From the NCBI GenBank assembly GCA_017591395.1, contig WEDG01003266.1, forward strand, positions 1-64,000: 64,000 nt of DNA. The letters run 5' to 3'. Below the pieces are notes generated by a model. The model was not told the DNA's origin. It saw only the letters and a list, made by a program, of their open reading frames with translations, and did not search any database. Position 1 is the stretch's first letter. Each line of letters begins with the position of its first letter. The position numbers were made by a program, and so were the translations under genes. Below, in pieces: positions 34,246 through 46,861 of this stretch. Origin of the DNA: Schistocephalus solidus (Eukaryota; Platyhelminthes; Cestoda; Diphyllobothriidea; Diphyllobothriidae).

Positions 34246-36017
34246 AGGTCCCAGTACCCTGTTTGATCCGGGCAGCCATCTGGTCTACGGGCGCCACACT
34301 CAAACTGACCACCGCAATAAACACAAACATGTGTGCACAGTACGGGCTGTGAGCAACAACAAAATAATTACAGAGTACCTCCATCATCTCTTTAAAATGA
34401 TGGGCATTTATTTCGCCCTCGTCAAGACGACACCTCCCAGGGCTTCTTATACAATGCCTGCTGGCAAGGTTTCAAAGACGAGACAATTTGTATTGTACTG
34501 CATACGGGAGACCATGAAGTTGCGGATTTCAATAGTAATAATTCTGGATGCTCAGAGAAACCACCTTGGATGATCGATGATCAAACCCAAGACTACAAAT
34601 TACTTTGCGATATAGTCCAGAGGAATACTTAATCAATTGTCCTAAATTGAACTGTAACTATCAACCTAACACCCACCCTCCTAACCCTAACCGTAACTTA
34701 CATAAACGTTTATCACTAGGCTACCTGAAATACGTGTGGTTCTTATAACCAGACTTTATTCTTAATTTAATTAGCCGTAGACTATTATGTCCAACCACCA
34801 GCAGTATCTTCGAACTTCTAAAATCTGCAATATGTTTAAAAAAATCCATGAGTGAGATATGAAGTCTTTCATGACTTGGGCCTCTGTAAACTCAACTGAA
34901 AGCGAAATTGAAATACCCATCTCTATGATAAAAGAGGTAACCGGCGATATTAAGAAACTTTTGAAGCTTTTTAAATATAACAGGCAGGCGGGTGTCTTGT
35001 TAAACATTTTTAAGTCAAGGTTAATGCCATATTTTTTAAAGTCATATGCAAAAGCCTTTTTAGGACAAATGTGAGCCACGAAAATTATAGAACAACAAAA
35101 GGTTATTTGATGTTTACCCTCACATTCCAGACAAACGCACTATTCTCTGCTAGAAAACAAGAATTGAATACCAGGGGAGAGACGCAATTATTGACTTTCA
35201 AAGACGTCTCCTTGGTGACGTTAAGCGAAAAAAACTGTTACGAAAAAAATAGAGTTACTATCTCAGCTGAAAAACTATCATCATTCAAAAATATCCTAGC
35301 ATCTGATCTGACTTATCTGGGATAGAACTCAAGTTGTTTGGACAGGGGTCTAAGTATCCCCGTGATTACAGGTGACTTCGCACTAAATTCCAAGGGAATA
35401 CACGTTCAAGTGTCCTAACTCTAACCCTTATCTTATCTCCCGATGGAATTTAGTGCTAAGCTACGATAAATACTTGGGGTACACATAAACATGCCCGAAT
35501 TCAAATTAAATTGGCCATATAATATTATATGAGATATTTTCCATTCGGGTGATAGAATCCCACCTTGTCAGTTGAAGTATCGCTTACTTAAACAGATTGC
35601 GAGAAGCGCTACGTTAGTCTAAAGCCTTTGTAGGTGGTTGCATATTAAATAAGCAATCGCTAAGTCAGTATGACTATCAACTGAAGACAAGCAATGTCAA
35701 AAATCTAGTTTCTGACCAACTTGCCATCATCTGTCGACTATTCTCAGATTTACCGGAAACAGTCTTTGTTCACGAACTTCTCACCTGACTGGCTAATTTG
35801 CTCAGGTGAGGCACAAGGACTAAATAGGGCGGGGAGGTCCCTGGTTTTGTTGATAGACGTCTGTGAGCCCAAGACCCAAGACCAAGCTAATGGCTAAAGC
35901 GGCCGTCAGTTCGCATCGGATATGGCAAAGATTTCATACGATTTCCTACGAGGTCAGCTGAGCTGTTGTCTGATTATTTTCTGCAGTTAGTGTGCACAGG
36001 AAAACTCTTTAGTCAAT
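34246..36017. other. Unassigned DNA with two short telomere-like repeats
   Basis: No gene recognised. At 34,640-34,735 is a C-rich piece (cctcctaaccctaaccgta). At 35,378-35,460 is an 80-bp piece with inverted ends gcactaaattcc / ggaatttagtgc around aactctaaccctta. Confidence 0.5.
35378..35460 (-). repeat. Minimal telomere-like repeat with clear inverted ends
   Basis: The ends gcactaaattccaag and ggaatttagtgctaag are reverse complements over about 12 bases, enclosing a very short C-rich core. This is the clearest display of the family's terminal inverted repeats. Confidence 0.65.
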
Positions 36018-36300
36018 ACAGGAAGCTAAGTTAGAATACAAATGATCGAACCCTTCACGGCAAAGAAAAGGAATGGAGCCAACTGCGCAGACGTGGTCCT
36101 CCCTGTGGAGCCTGGTCACACTTTAAAGTTTGGTGAGGTGGAAATGCTTGGGTGGCGTGACGGTCACGGGGACCACATATTGTTCGATTCATGGAGATCC
36201 AGCCCACGGTCCATCAGCTCAATTAAATATTTGACAAACAGCTCACATCCAGCAAAGCCGACCGACAAAATACCTCTATCGGCGGAATAAATTGCCGCCC
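36018..36300 (+). repeat. Dispersed repeat C, copy 1
   Basis: Shares with 38,072-38,350 the sequence tacaggaagc...aatgatcgaacc, ...gatggcaactg/ggagccaactg, gtggtc, cctgg.cacac and later blocks such as ccacggtc/caacggtc. An 82-codon ATG frame runs through it, but the second copy has no matching open frame, so coding is unlikely. Confidence 0.55.
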
Positions 36301-38071
36301 ACACTATCCAACATCATAGATATCGCTTTAATTGAACAAAAGAAGTAAAAAATTGATAAGCTTACTTTCGGCTAGATCTGCACCCAAATTAAACGGTGGC
36401 CGGAAATTTGCGAAGTTGGCCCACTGGTAAGGAGTTAACAGAAAAAAAACCATCGGTAAGAAAATATCTTCTTGAGTAGTATGCATGCGTTCTATTGTTT
36501 TGCGATGATGTTATAAATAAAAATATATTTTATAGAAACTTTAAGCGAAAATAATTACGTTTTGTTTTCAGTTGATAGCAAATCACATCTTCCTTCAGTT
36601 TTGGTGTTCAAAGAAATGGTGTTTTTTGTTTTTGAAATGTTTTATAATTTCTGAATATTTTTATGCCTTATCAGCCATTTCATTTGCATAGAGTCTATTA
36701 GATTAATGCTTTCAGCATAACACGAATCATTCATTCCTCTACCCAAGTTAGCAGATACGGTAATGGATGTGGACTACGTTGCATACGTTGCACAAATTGT
36801 TAATGTGATTTTAGTTGAATGGACACTATAACATCTTAACGTAACTCATAATAAGAAATCCTTCTCGAAACTACATATACTCTTCCTTTGAGTATTCAAT
36901 TAGAACATAACGTGATTCCCAATCAAATGAGTATAAAGAAACACATTTTTGCTTATTTCTTCTAGAAAATATATTTGAACTTACAAAACCATCGAAAGTC
37001 AATTGATAAATGCATCCTACTCAGGTATTCTTTTCTACCGAATGCGATTTTTCATGCAGCCAAAAGGACGTGAATTCCAAGAACGACATCTCATCGTGTC
37101 CAAAATATTTTGACGTTATGTTGAAAGATAGCAAATGTTACAACCCCACTTTAGTAATCTTTTCTAATCGAAAATACATTTGAGAATTTGGTTGACAATT
37201 CGTGTGATCGGGCACTGGCTGCATTTGCTCCTGGTGCATGTAAGGGCGGAAAAATATCATCTTTCACGATAGGACATGTCAGGAACGATTGCCGGATTTG
37301 TTGCCAGATGACAGCCGCGTACAGCATGCTTTTGCAGCCCACAGTTGATCATCAAGTCACATGACCTCCCCCACCATATTAAACCCTTCAACGTTACCAA
37401 GGCATAGTAACTAGTAAGGTAGAAAGGCACGAATAAACATGTTCTTCCGTGGCAGTATCGGTTAGCCAACTTGCCGAACCATTTTAAGGCCCATCTTAAA
37501 AACTGTGGATAAAATTCCTGCATCTTATCCCTTGAAGGTATAAGGGGTCTTGACAATTCTCGTTTAGTAAACCCCATTGCAATGCTGAATCAACTACTTC
37601 GCAATTTAAATCTGCAAATGTATTCCTTTTATTAGAGGGAACTACCAGTGGTTTTCTGCATTTATAACGTCTTCCACGAAGTCTGGGTGCTGACATAGCA
37701 TCTGAGCCCGGTCCCAGGTCTTACCTTGAGGGCGATGGCGCTGTCTCTGCAGACCGAAACCGGTGAATTATTAAGTAGACAGCGACCAACCGATCGTGGA
37801 TGCACCCTTGCTTGATGCACAATCGCGTTTCCTTAAAAAAGACAGGGAGACAGTCAACACAATGCACTTGTGCTAACCGTTCCCCGTTCCGAACTGCTGT
37901 CATCCTACGTGTAGCATTTTATTCTCCTGAATGACCTCAATTTAGGAAAAGCTCACATATCTATATTGTTTCCGGAGTTTATTTTTCACTGCTCGCCTGA
38001 TCCTCACTGTATATTTCCTCTCACATTGCTTGTAAACTGACATAGAATACAATTAGTTAATCATTCATTTA
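36301..38071. other. Unassigned DNA
   Basis: No recognised gene. A 106-codon minus frame at 37,257-37,577 has no motif I can defend. Confidence 0.5.
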
Positions 38072-38350
38072 AAACAGGAAGCACAGTCAAGATAAGAATG
38101 ATCGAACCGTTATCAGCAATGACGAGAAACGATGGCAACTGTGAACCTGTGGTCACCCCGGCGGATCCTGGACACAAAGTAAAATTATCACGTCGGGTGA
38201 CAAAAGCGTGCGCCATTTAATGCTTGAGGTACGCTCCTCTGGCCAACGGTCTTTCGACAGGCCCAATGGGCACAATAATTAAGCAGGTTCGTAACATGCC
38301 GATGTGCACTACTTTCAGTGGGCGTATCTGTGAAATAAAAGGCCAAAGCA
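38072..38350 (+). repeat. Dispersed repeat C, copy 2
   Basis: Diverged partner of 36,018-36,300. The best block is aacaggaagcacagtcaaga followed by agaatgatcgaaccgt. Confidence 0.55.
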
Positions 38351-41103
38351 GTTCTCAGCACTGATTGATGAAATACAATCAGGTGCGTACATTAATGCGG
38401 GCTACCAAGTCACCCTCACATCGATTGCGAATAAATGTGGGATCCCTTATGTACGTATGCGGTAGCGCAGAAGCAATAAGTCCACAAATACTGCACCCGT
38501 ACCCATGTGCTACAATTTTGAATTGCTGTCTCCGATTACAGATTTGAAGGGTCATCCGACACGTCAGAAAAATATGCTTTTTGCAACCGCCAGTACTTGC
38601 GGGCTAAACTCCAGCAGAACTCTAATTCCTAACTTGCAGCTCAGGCTTAACCAACTGACTATACTCTTCACTTCTAGGCAATTTTAGGCTGTCGAAACAT
38701 AGACCAAGTTATCACTCAAATAGGAATGTTAAGTTTTTGTTGACAGTTCAAGCAAAGGATGGATCAACCTCAACTTACTGAACAGAACCTAATTCATCAT
38801 TCACGTGGAGCAAAAGATATAGCTCTGGCGGAGGTCTTAAGGACCTCTACTCAGAAGCGCACTGACAACCGGCTTACACCCAGGAAGGCCGCAGTTCCAT
38901 CCATCCGAAAGGCCTCTAGACAGGCCGATCTACCACTGTCCGTATGATGAATACCACCCTCGTTACCGTACACCATCGCCTTTGCAGTACGTGGCCTTTT
39001 GATAACAGTCAGAGCAACAAAAAGTAGCAAGAAATCGCTTAACTGACTTTCAGCTAAATTTTTCACTGGAAGAGATGAGAACCAACCAATACCGACTGAG
39101 CAAAAAGGATGGCCCGCTAATAAGCGCAAACCCCACATGACCACCGATGTTTTTCCGCACGTTTGAAATGTCAACTGCTTTTTGTAAAATTTTCTCCAAA
39201 GCCTGATGAGGGACCTGGGGATCGAGCGTTGAAAACGTAGTCTATAAATTTGCTCGGTTACCCCAAAGAACCTATTTGCCTTCAAATTATATTTATTGGG
39301 ATACAGGAAACGACAACAGAACCCACTTGTAATTCGGATGGTTTTGCGCTATATTTCAGAGAAAGAAGGCTTTGGGTTAGATCTAGAGTTATTATCATAT
39401 TCACAGTTAAGGTTGGAGTAAGCGGTAGGGCTGGTACAAAAGGGCTATATATCCTTCTTGAAGTAAGTGCAACGCCACTTGTATTACGTGGGCGGGGATC
39501 GGGGAGAGAGAGGTAAGTCTGACCAAAGGTCTCTTCAAGCTAGCTCATAGTAGCCTTCTTCATGTTCACAAATGCAATTCCTTAATGTTGTTTTGGCAAG
39601 GGAGTTTTTAGACATAGCATGAATAAGGCAGTATCGCCTTGAGATGATTGATTCTTTATTCTAAAAGTTAATAATGCATATAATGAAAATTATGGAATAG
39701 CGCATTCCGGTAGCATGTTCGGCATTACTACGATGAGTCAATATGATCTAGTTAAGGCTTTGATGCTGCGTAAAATGCTCAGACATGCCCTTAACCAGTT
39801 CATAAAATTGCGAGAAATAAAAATTACACCAGAAGATTTTGTGTATTTTTCTGAGCATTTAAACTCTTACTGGAATCCAGCGTCAGACATGACAACAGAT
39901 ACAGAATAAGTGACAGTTATATGGCTATAAAATAATAAACGAGCAGACCTGAAGATGACTGCACATCACATAGCATGCCGGTGCCAATTCCATATACTGT
40001 TTGACTGAGTTCTCATCCGAGACCCAGCCTCCGATCAATCCCCATCTTTATCTTTATTCCAGAATGGGCAATTCTGTTAGTGGCTTTGAAGGTAGACTAA
40101 TAAATTTTATAGGGGAAGACGGGGTCAGCCTTACTTTCATCAGTCCATTTGATCTTATTAAGTGCTTAAAGCAATTGGATACTGGGGCAAACAAACACTG
40201 GGGCAGAACATTCTAACTCGTGCGGGGTTCATCGTCAAAAAATTAAAAAAACAACAACAGAACAAGCGACAGTTGTAGGGTTATAAACAAATCAACGACC
40301 AGTGACAGTTCTGGATATGCTATGAATACCATATGCGTTTCTTTCATGTAATCGCAGGCAAAGTCCAAACAGTGAACTTGTAACGAAAATTTGGGGGAGT
40401 TCGTGAGCACGCATATGCTTGTCCGAGTCCAACTGATGCGTTATATGCTCAGACGTGCCAGATAGGATTTTATAAAGTCTACAACAACTAAACAACGTAC
40501 TGCAAAAATACGGTGTCCTACTGGTGAGGTTTACCACGTTTTATCAAACCTACAAATGCTATTTTGATTTTGATTGGTATAAGTTTCAACAAGTGTTTTA
40601 AGTAGAAAGGAGTCCGCAGCAATAGGTCGCGCATCAACAAGAACTAGAATAATTCGGAGAATAACAGTCTACGCATAGCCTATACCCAATAGCAAAACTG
40701 AGACAAATAAGAATGCTTTTTTCTTTCTACTTAAGATTGCTGTAGCAGAGGCTGATAAAGCTGCAAAAAGATTTAACTCACAAGACTCAAATAATCCAGG
40801 GATATTTTACCAACAGCGAAATAATAACTTTCGTCGCATTCATCAGAGCAGCCCTGAGGTCCGTTAACCTAGTGAATTTTGACACCAATCAGTCAAGAAA
40901 GAGAAAACCCAGTCGCAAAATTCGCAGATCCTGAAGGTTTGAGTCAGGCCCTTCAATGGTTTCCTCAATAAAAATCCATGAGCAGTCATTAACAAACTTC
41001 ACGAAGAGGACAATAACTACAATTTGATTATCTGTGACGCGATCGGTGAGCGTCAAACTATGGCTAATAACATGCACGATTTTATTGATAGCAAAACGGG
41101 CTC
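38351..41103. other. Unassigned DNA
   Basis: Nothing recognised. The longest frame (38,851-39,285, minus, 144 codons) shows no family motif, and ATG frames at 39,715-39,909 and 40,001-40,216 likewise. Confidence 0.5.
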
Positions 41104-41270
41104 GTGGCTCAATCGCTAGGGCTTTGGAATTCTAGCAAATAGGTCACGGGTTAGATTTCCAGCCGTTACAAACCCTTCAGGGCATGGCTGGCTGATGACG
41201 GCTAATAAGCCAGAAATTGACATTTCAATGTCAGTTGTCTTCTCAGTTATGTTATTCTATCTGTCTTTTC
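41104..41270 (+). mobile_element. tRNA-derived SINE copy
   Basis: Head gtggctcaatcgctagggc with a degenerate A box, aggtcacgggttagatttcc as a decayed B box, then the body ggctggctgatgacggctaataagccag. Confidence 0.72.
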
Positions 41271-42073
41271 TTTATTGGAAATTCGAACCAGTACACCAGA
41301 GGTCTACCGAAAAAGCTTCGGGCATCGACGCAATGCCAGTTTAATCATACGAACGCGACGTTGTCCATCACATGGCAGAACATGCCTCACCGCTTTTAGA
41401 AGCAAATAAACGAAGTCCAGGAAGTATTTTAGAAGAAGATGCGATTGACCAGATCAGGCCACACCTTAAAGTGTAACTGGACCGAATTTCTCACAAGTGG
41501 TGACCATGAGCCGCGAGCTGCTTAATTCATGGTTCTCCAGCCGGCGTTCAGTTAACAAGCAGACTGACCTACCGGCTTCATATGTTGTGCTGAGATTTTC
41601 CCTGGTTGAAAAAAATTAGCCACACGCGGAAGCTGCGGGTGACTAGCAGTCCTGTGCAATTTTTACTATCTAACTACTCTTCAAGGGATGAAAAGGCATC
41701 GGACGCCGACGCAACCCAAGTTGTAATTTGCAAATGCGTATGTCCCAAACCCATGTACAATTTGCCTCAGTGCCATAAAAGAAATGAATCCGAAATCGAA
41801 TCTACCCGGATTTCATGGCTGCCAAGTATCTACTGCGCTGACGCTTTCGAGAAAAATAACAGTCTGTAGAAAAACGCGAAACCATGAGTTTCTACTTTTT
41901 GCTTAGCCAAGGACAAGAAAACTGCCCGAAAATGCAGACGAGCCTCAAAACAACATATGCGGATCACAAAAATGTATTTGTCACAGTGAATCGCGAAGAA
42001 CTCTGAAGATTTAAGCAGCAATTTAAATGACGGGGGCGATTTACACAAGTGGTAAACACTGCACAACCCGATT
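41271..42073. other. Unassigned DNA with a foldback-repeat remnant
   Basis: At 41,397-41,440, agaagcaaataaacgaagtcc...gaagaagatgcgattg resembles the DNA left of and into the left arm of the foldback repeat near 6.1 kb. The rest is unrecognised. Confidence 0.45.
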
Positions 42074-42600
42074 ATGGCTCGTGACGTGTACAATGAGGCG
42101 CAGTTCGGAACATTCGCGGTGACAAATGGGGTGAAGCATGACTGCTTGCTCACTCTTCCTCTCTTCAGTCTGGTTTACTACGCCACTCCGATGAATATCA
42201 AGCGCAAGCAGCGGCGACAATTTAAAACCAAATCGTCGCACAACTGCTCAAACCCGTTGCATGAAGGTGCATTCAAGAATCTCCAAGGCTAGTGTTCACG
42301 ATCTATTTTCGGGATGTTGACTGTAAGGTCAACCACCCTAGGTACGAGTTTATTCTGCAGATTTTGGAGTTCTTCAGCTCGAACAGTTTCAAATTCAGAT
42401 GGGCAATCAGCACAGAGAATAAAATGATCGTGCACCAACCGGCACATATTCTGGCTTCGATGAACGCTGTAATTATGTCGAGGACCCATCCCTGAACTCG
42501 GTGAACAAACCTGTGCACTTGGGGTAGGGAGTCCAATTTTTAACAACGTCAGGACCAACGAGAAAATCGCAAGTAGGAGATCAAACGCAACCAAACTGTC
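42074..42600 (+). pseudogene. RTE-like RT fragment, copy 4
   Basis: Starts with an RT block FAVTNGVKHDCLLTLPLFSL (42,110s), the decayed form of the family's FAVTNGVKQGC block. After a frameshift come the catalytic area (decayed to YFRDVDC near 42,305), EFFSSNSFKFRWAIS, MIVHQPAHILAS and TNEKIASRRSNATK near 42,565. Nearly identical in layout to 33,772-34,245 but extends further 5'. The antisense 104-codon frame is a shadow. Confidence 0.75.
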
Positions 42601-42638
42601 CACTGATTACAGCACTCCGTTTAAACCTTTCCAGCAGA

Positions 42639-43000
42639 CTACTTAACACAATACTGGGGATTTACGGTGATTTTGTCCTGACACCCATCCTGCATGAACG
42701 TCAAGTGTATGTTCTCAGAATAGTCAGACAAAGGTGAGCTTAAAGTGACACCACGAAGAGCTTCCTCAAGCACCTGTAGATTATTCAGGATGTCTGTCAT
42801 GATCTTGTCCAAACCTGGCAACTTTGGTGCATTGTCGTAAATAGGGAAGCAGCCATTTTCGGATAAAGTTAAATGGCTGCAATCAACGCAACGGGAAGGC
42901 TCGCAAGACGGATGCACCTTAAACCAATGACGCGAACACCCACCCCTGCCATGGTTTCCACGTTGTTGGTGGATATTTGAGCAAAAGTTAGGACCGTTGG
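42639..43000 (-). other. Unrecognised open frame, Cys-containing
   Basis: A minus-strand frame stays open for about 120 codons, from near 43,000 to a stop at 42,639. It contains CSRHWFKVHPSCEPSRCVDC, then ENGCFPIYDNAPKLPG, LDKIMTDILNNLQVLEEALR and a Cys near the end. The Cys spacing and an amphipathic helix make it look more protein-like than its neighbours. The family is unknown to me; it may be an exon, a pseudogene or chance. Confidence 0.25.
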
Positions 43001-43734
43001 ATCAACTACTTAGTAATGTACCATAATGACAACATAGATACTACTTAAAATACAGGGAGTTATATACTACTGACTGTCTGGTGGCAGTTTGTAAATATTA
43101 CGCGGTTATGCCATGGTAGCTAATTGTTTTCAGTTCATAAATTCATAGCAAGTTTCGGACCGAGACTACATAGGTCTGTTCCGAAGGATTTACTCCAAGT
43201 TAACGAATCACTTTCCCCAAAAAGTAAGCAATATCGGAAGCACCAGGATGTAAGCTAAAACTTGAAAGAAGATGATACAGATTTTGGCCTCATATGCACG
43301 TTGACAACAAAACTGTTGAAATTCCCTTGAAAGCCGAATTTTAAATCGGCTGCTAATGGTAAATGTGTACAATTGGTGGTTAAACACCGTGCACCGATCT
43401 GATATGATTGTAAAACAGGGAAGAGGTGTTCAGTTTTGCCGGGGGCTCTGGCCTATAAACACACAGTCGGTCGATACAAGGATTTCCGGGCTTTGGTGAA
43501 GGCGTCGTTGATGATGCTGAAGTCTCTGACAAATTGTTGTTTCGTCTTCTTCTTCTCCTTCCTCATAAAACATGCATAGTTCAAAAATTCAAAATTGCAT
43601 TCTATGAGTTGGCCTATTTTTTTTTTCTAAACGACACAGAGTCGGAAAAATAGTGTAGCTGATTGTTGGTTCGAGATGAAAATTTATGTATCGAGGTTAA
43701 CGTGATGTAGAATTGGGTGAATGATGTCCACCAC
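43001..43734. other. Unassigned DNA
   Basis: No recognisable gene or repeat. Confidence 0.5.
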
Positions 43735-44350
43735 GTGCCCCACAGCAAGGCGACCGCAGGGATGTTGATTTGCGCGTGAATTACTTAATTGTGATATTTG
43801 ACTGGCAGATTATCTACCAAACTCTCCCCCTCCACTCCCTCACTCACATTCGCCCTGGGTACGATGGAGATCAGAAGACCGGAGTCGGGATAGGGTACAG
43901 TGACTGGCAAAACTAAACAGCTTGGTCAACACGATAAACAAAAACAAAAAGAGGCGGCTTGGACCCCCACTGGACGTGGTTGCGTGGTGGTTACATTAAG
44001 AAGGAGGCAGTGCAGCCTAGTTTGCTGTCCCGAGTGCAGGAATGAGTTATCCGTCAGTAGGCAGCGTTCCAAGTCACGGCTTTTAGCGCGTTGTGATAGT
44101 TTCCAGTTGCTTCAGATTTTTATTTTAATGAGGAATGCCAGGGAGAGAGACCAAGTCGACTTCAGTCTTTCTTTCCTCCCATGTTTGAATCAGTCATTCA
44201 CCTGGGATATGGATTGGGCGCAAGTCGCTGACAGACCTATACAGGTAAGTTACGCGTGTCACCGACGACCTGTCTGCCTGCACAACACACCGGCTTTTAA
44301 ACAGCAGGAGGGAATTTTTTGGAGTTCACATACGACAGAGTATCATAGAG
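43735..44350 (-). repeat. Repeat A, reverse orientation
   Basis: Read in reverse it follows the first kilobase: gcgcgtgaatta, agaagaccggagtcgggata, ttacattaagaaggagg, gagttatccgtcag and cacggcttttagcgcg. A 268-codon plus-strand frame (43,900-44,706) spans it, but the related copies lack this frame, so I do not call a gene. Confidence 0.75.
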
Positions 44351-44724
44351 ATCACATGAAGGGGGAGTCAAAGACAAAGACTCCCACTTATTTAATAGGT
44401 GCATATTTCGTGTGTTGTAGAACTTTGCGGAACGCGAACATGTGTGGTAAATTGTTTGAGTGGAACATTTGTGATGATATGTACAAAAATTGGATGAACG
44501 TGGGCGATGTAGACAGGTTAAGCGATAACGACAAGTGTAGTTACTGCCCCAGGCAAAGTTACGCCAGTCTGCGTGATCAGTCCGCAATAAGGAAATTTCG
44601 GGATCGAACTGAAATTGCTAATGTGGTTAAAGGGACATCGGAAGTGCTCTCGCTAGTAGTGGTTAGGGAGTGGTCGCAGTCAACGCAGTGGGAGTTGCAA
44701 CGCTAATGATAACAGTAAAGAGTA

Positions 44725-44741
44725 GCGGCGGCGGCGGCGGC
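44725..44741. repeat. (GCG)n microsatellite
   Basis: Six GCG/GGC triplets without interruption, in the tail of the non-LTR pseudogene. Confidence 0.95.
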
Positions 44742-44809
44742 AGGCCTTGGGAGTGCGTTCGCTGGTGGTGGACGTCTTGGTGGGCGTCGCGGGATTCGCG
44801 GCAGGGGTT

Positions 44810-45030
44810 ACGAGTCATCATGCGGATTTTCAAGGTCGTTGCAGCACTTAGTCCGAAGATGTCCGACGAGGCCGATCAGAGCGTGGAATGCTTGCTGATA
44901 GCGGGAACATGTTACACCTGTTTTGATGCGCGTGTTGTAAATCAGTGGTGCTTGAGAATTGCAAACCGATTTTTTGGCTTTAGCCGCAGCGATCAGGCTG
45001 GTTTTGTAGATTGCTGCTTCACGTTTGACT
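44810..45030 (-). pseudogene. C-terminal tail with C2H2-like zinc finger, RTE-like copy 2
   Basis: One open minus-strand frame: VKREAAIYKTSLIAAAKAKK, then CSRYQQAFHALIGLVGHLR and TKC (44,912-44,840). The expected pattern is C..C....F...IGL..H....C; the second Cys is Tyr here. A basic, alanine-rich helix precedes it. C-terminal fingers of this sort occur in some flatworm non-LTR elements and are presumed to bind nucleic acid. The plus-strand 165-codon frame at 44,670-45,167 is its antisense shadow. Confidence 0.75.
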
Positions 45031-45267
45031 ACTCCTCTCCCGACCGGTCAATCGCGGACGAATTTCTGCCTGTTCTTCCTTTTGATTCAGGCTGTCCTTG
45101 CAGCTTCGTTTTTGTCTTCCTTACGGGCGGGCACTTAAAGCGGCATCGCTTAAGAAGGTTTTCCTAAGTAGGCGCTCTTACACAATGGGATCAACCTCAG
45201 TATGGCATGCATGTTGAGGATTCCGATCTGTTCGAAGACTTCTCTGCCAGGGATCCTGATCTGCTAT

Positions 45268-46861
45268 CTAAACTTCAGTATTCTGTAGAGGCAGCTGATT
45301 TGGAAGTGGTTGAGTTTCCTCGCTTCTTTCTAGTCGACTATTAACGTTTCCGCTCAATATAGCGGTCGTGCAAAGAACACGGTTTTGTACATTAGGAGCT
45401 TCGTCTTGAGACGCATCCATGAGGATTCCAAACTCAGGCCCATAGACGGCAACTATCTGGCTGGCTTTTGAGATCCAATAGGCCACTTCTTTACCAATTG
45501 CATTGCTGCGTGAGAGCGTACTACCTAAGCATATGATATTTTCAACTGTTTTGATTCGGGTGGTGCCAACATTTGCGTGAGGTCATTGTAACCAGGCTTG
45601 AGTGACAGTTGGTTTGTGATTACCCTTTTATTCGTGTGCACAGCCCGTGACGAACAGGCTCACGCCCCATTGCTTATCCATTTTTGTCGTGATGTTGAAG
45701 GCGCAGTCGTCTGCAAAGAGCATTTAGTGCACAGGAGTCGTGGAGGGATGTGCTGAAACCAGCAGGGGTTAGATATTGAAAAGCCGGCCACCAGTCGTGT
45801 AGCCGATACTGATCTCAGGAAACTTGTCACGGTAGGTGACCATCAGCATGGCAGAGAAACTGAGATTGTAGATGGTGGGGGCGAGTAAACAGCCCTGCTT
45901 TAAGCCATTGGTTATTGCGACAACTTCTGAGCGGGTCCCGTTGTCTTTGAAGCGTGTCACCATCCTTGCGGGTAGATCCCCGGGACCGCTTAATTTGTGC
46001 ATGATATTTGGAAGTCCATCGTTATTCACAGTGTAAAAGATTATTTTCAAGCCGATAAGTGTGGTGTAGAGGTTGGGTGACATTTCCGGGTACTTCATCT
46101 GCAATTGGCAGACGGTAAATATTATGTCGGCGGTTCCTTGATATCGCGGGAAGCCACATTGAATTTTTCTGGAGTATTCCATGTTCCATGTAGCCATTTA
46201 GACGGCTAAGAAGGATTTGGGTGACGAGTTATCGTGTTATATTTAAGAGTCGAAAGCCTTGGCGTCTGTCACAGAGTTTTTCGCTTGTGGAGATCGATCA
46301 TTGTCGGGTTTGAAATGTCTTTGGAGTTTCATCCTTGCGGCCACATCTCCTGGAGTAGCTGCTTTTTGCCTTGAGTGCGGGACTTAAAGTACGTTGATTT
46401 AGACGAAGAAATTAATCATTTCATTACGATATCCTTATCCTTGGTTTTCTTCAGCCTTGCGACCCAGTCCAAATTTCTGCATCTCGAATAGCCATTGTTG
46501 CACCAGTTGGCAACACCTGAACAAAGCAGCTTTGGTTCCTTTGACCCGGCTTTGTGTATTATACTCTCATATGCAAGAAAAGGGCTGATTCATGCGTCGT
46601 TTTCAACTCAGTTCTGGTGTTGATGATTGGGCGACCAAATGCATTCATGAACTTGCAAATTATGGCATTTCGCGATTGACGGCACCATGTCCCCACGGTT
46701 GAATTGTCATCTGGAGCAGGCAGTTCATCCAGGTGTCGAAACAGTTGATTGCCGAAATCGAAGTAATTTGATGGAACAGTTTTAAACTTGCCTGGTGGTG
46801 GCTCACTTGATGGTTTTGTGTGAGGCTGCATTCGGAACCTCTCTCTGAGGATGGCGAGACT
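45268..46861 (-). pseudogene. Reverse transcriptase region of RTE-like copy 2
   Basis: The linker includes PPPGKFKTVPSNYFDFGNQL (46,800s). The main RT frame (46,197-45,769) has CGFPRYQGTADIIFTVCQLQ, NNDGLPNIMHKL, VVAITNGLKQGCLLAPTIYN and SAMLMVTYRD. The catalytic motif appears as LFADDCAF (45,700-45,720), then ICLGSTLSRSNAIGKEVAYW and ISKASQIVAVYGPEFG to 45,268. FADD and the NG.KQGC.LAP block are intact. An internal deletion removes the first RT blocks between about 46,560 and 46,200. The 142-codon stretch is open. Confidence 0.9.

Noticed and set aside
43900..44706. 268-codon plus-strand frame, the longest in the window
   Set aside because: It runs through repeat A (reverse) and into the antisense of the RTE-like tail. 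The frame is not conserved in other repeat A copies and no protein motif is visible.
44670..45167. 165-codon plus-strand frame with a glycine run
   Set aside because: Antisense shadow of the C-terminal zinc-finger frame of the RTE-like pseudogene; the glycines come from the GCG microsatellite.
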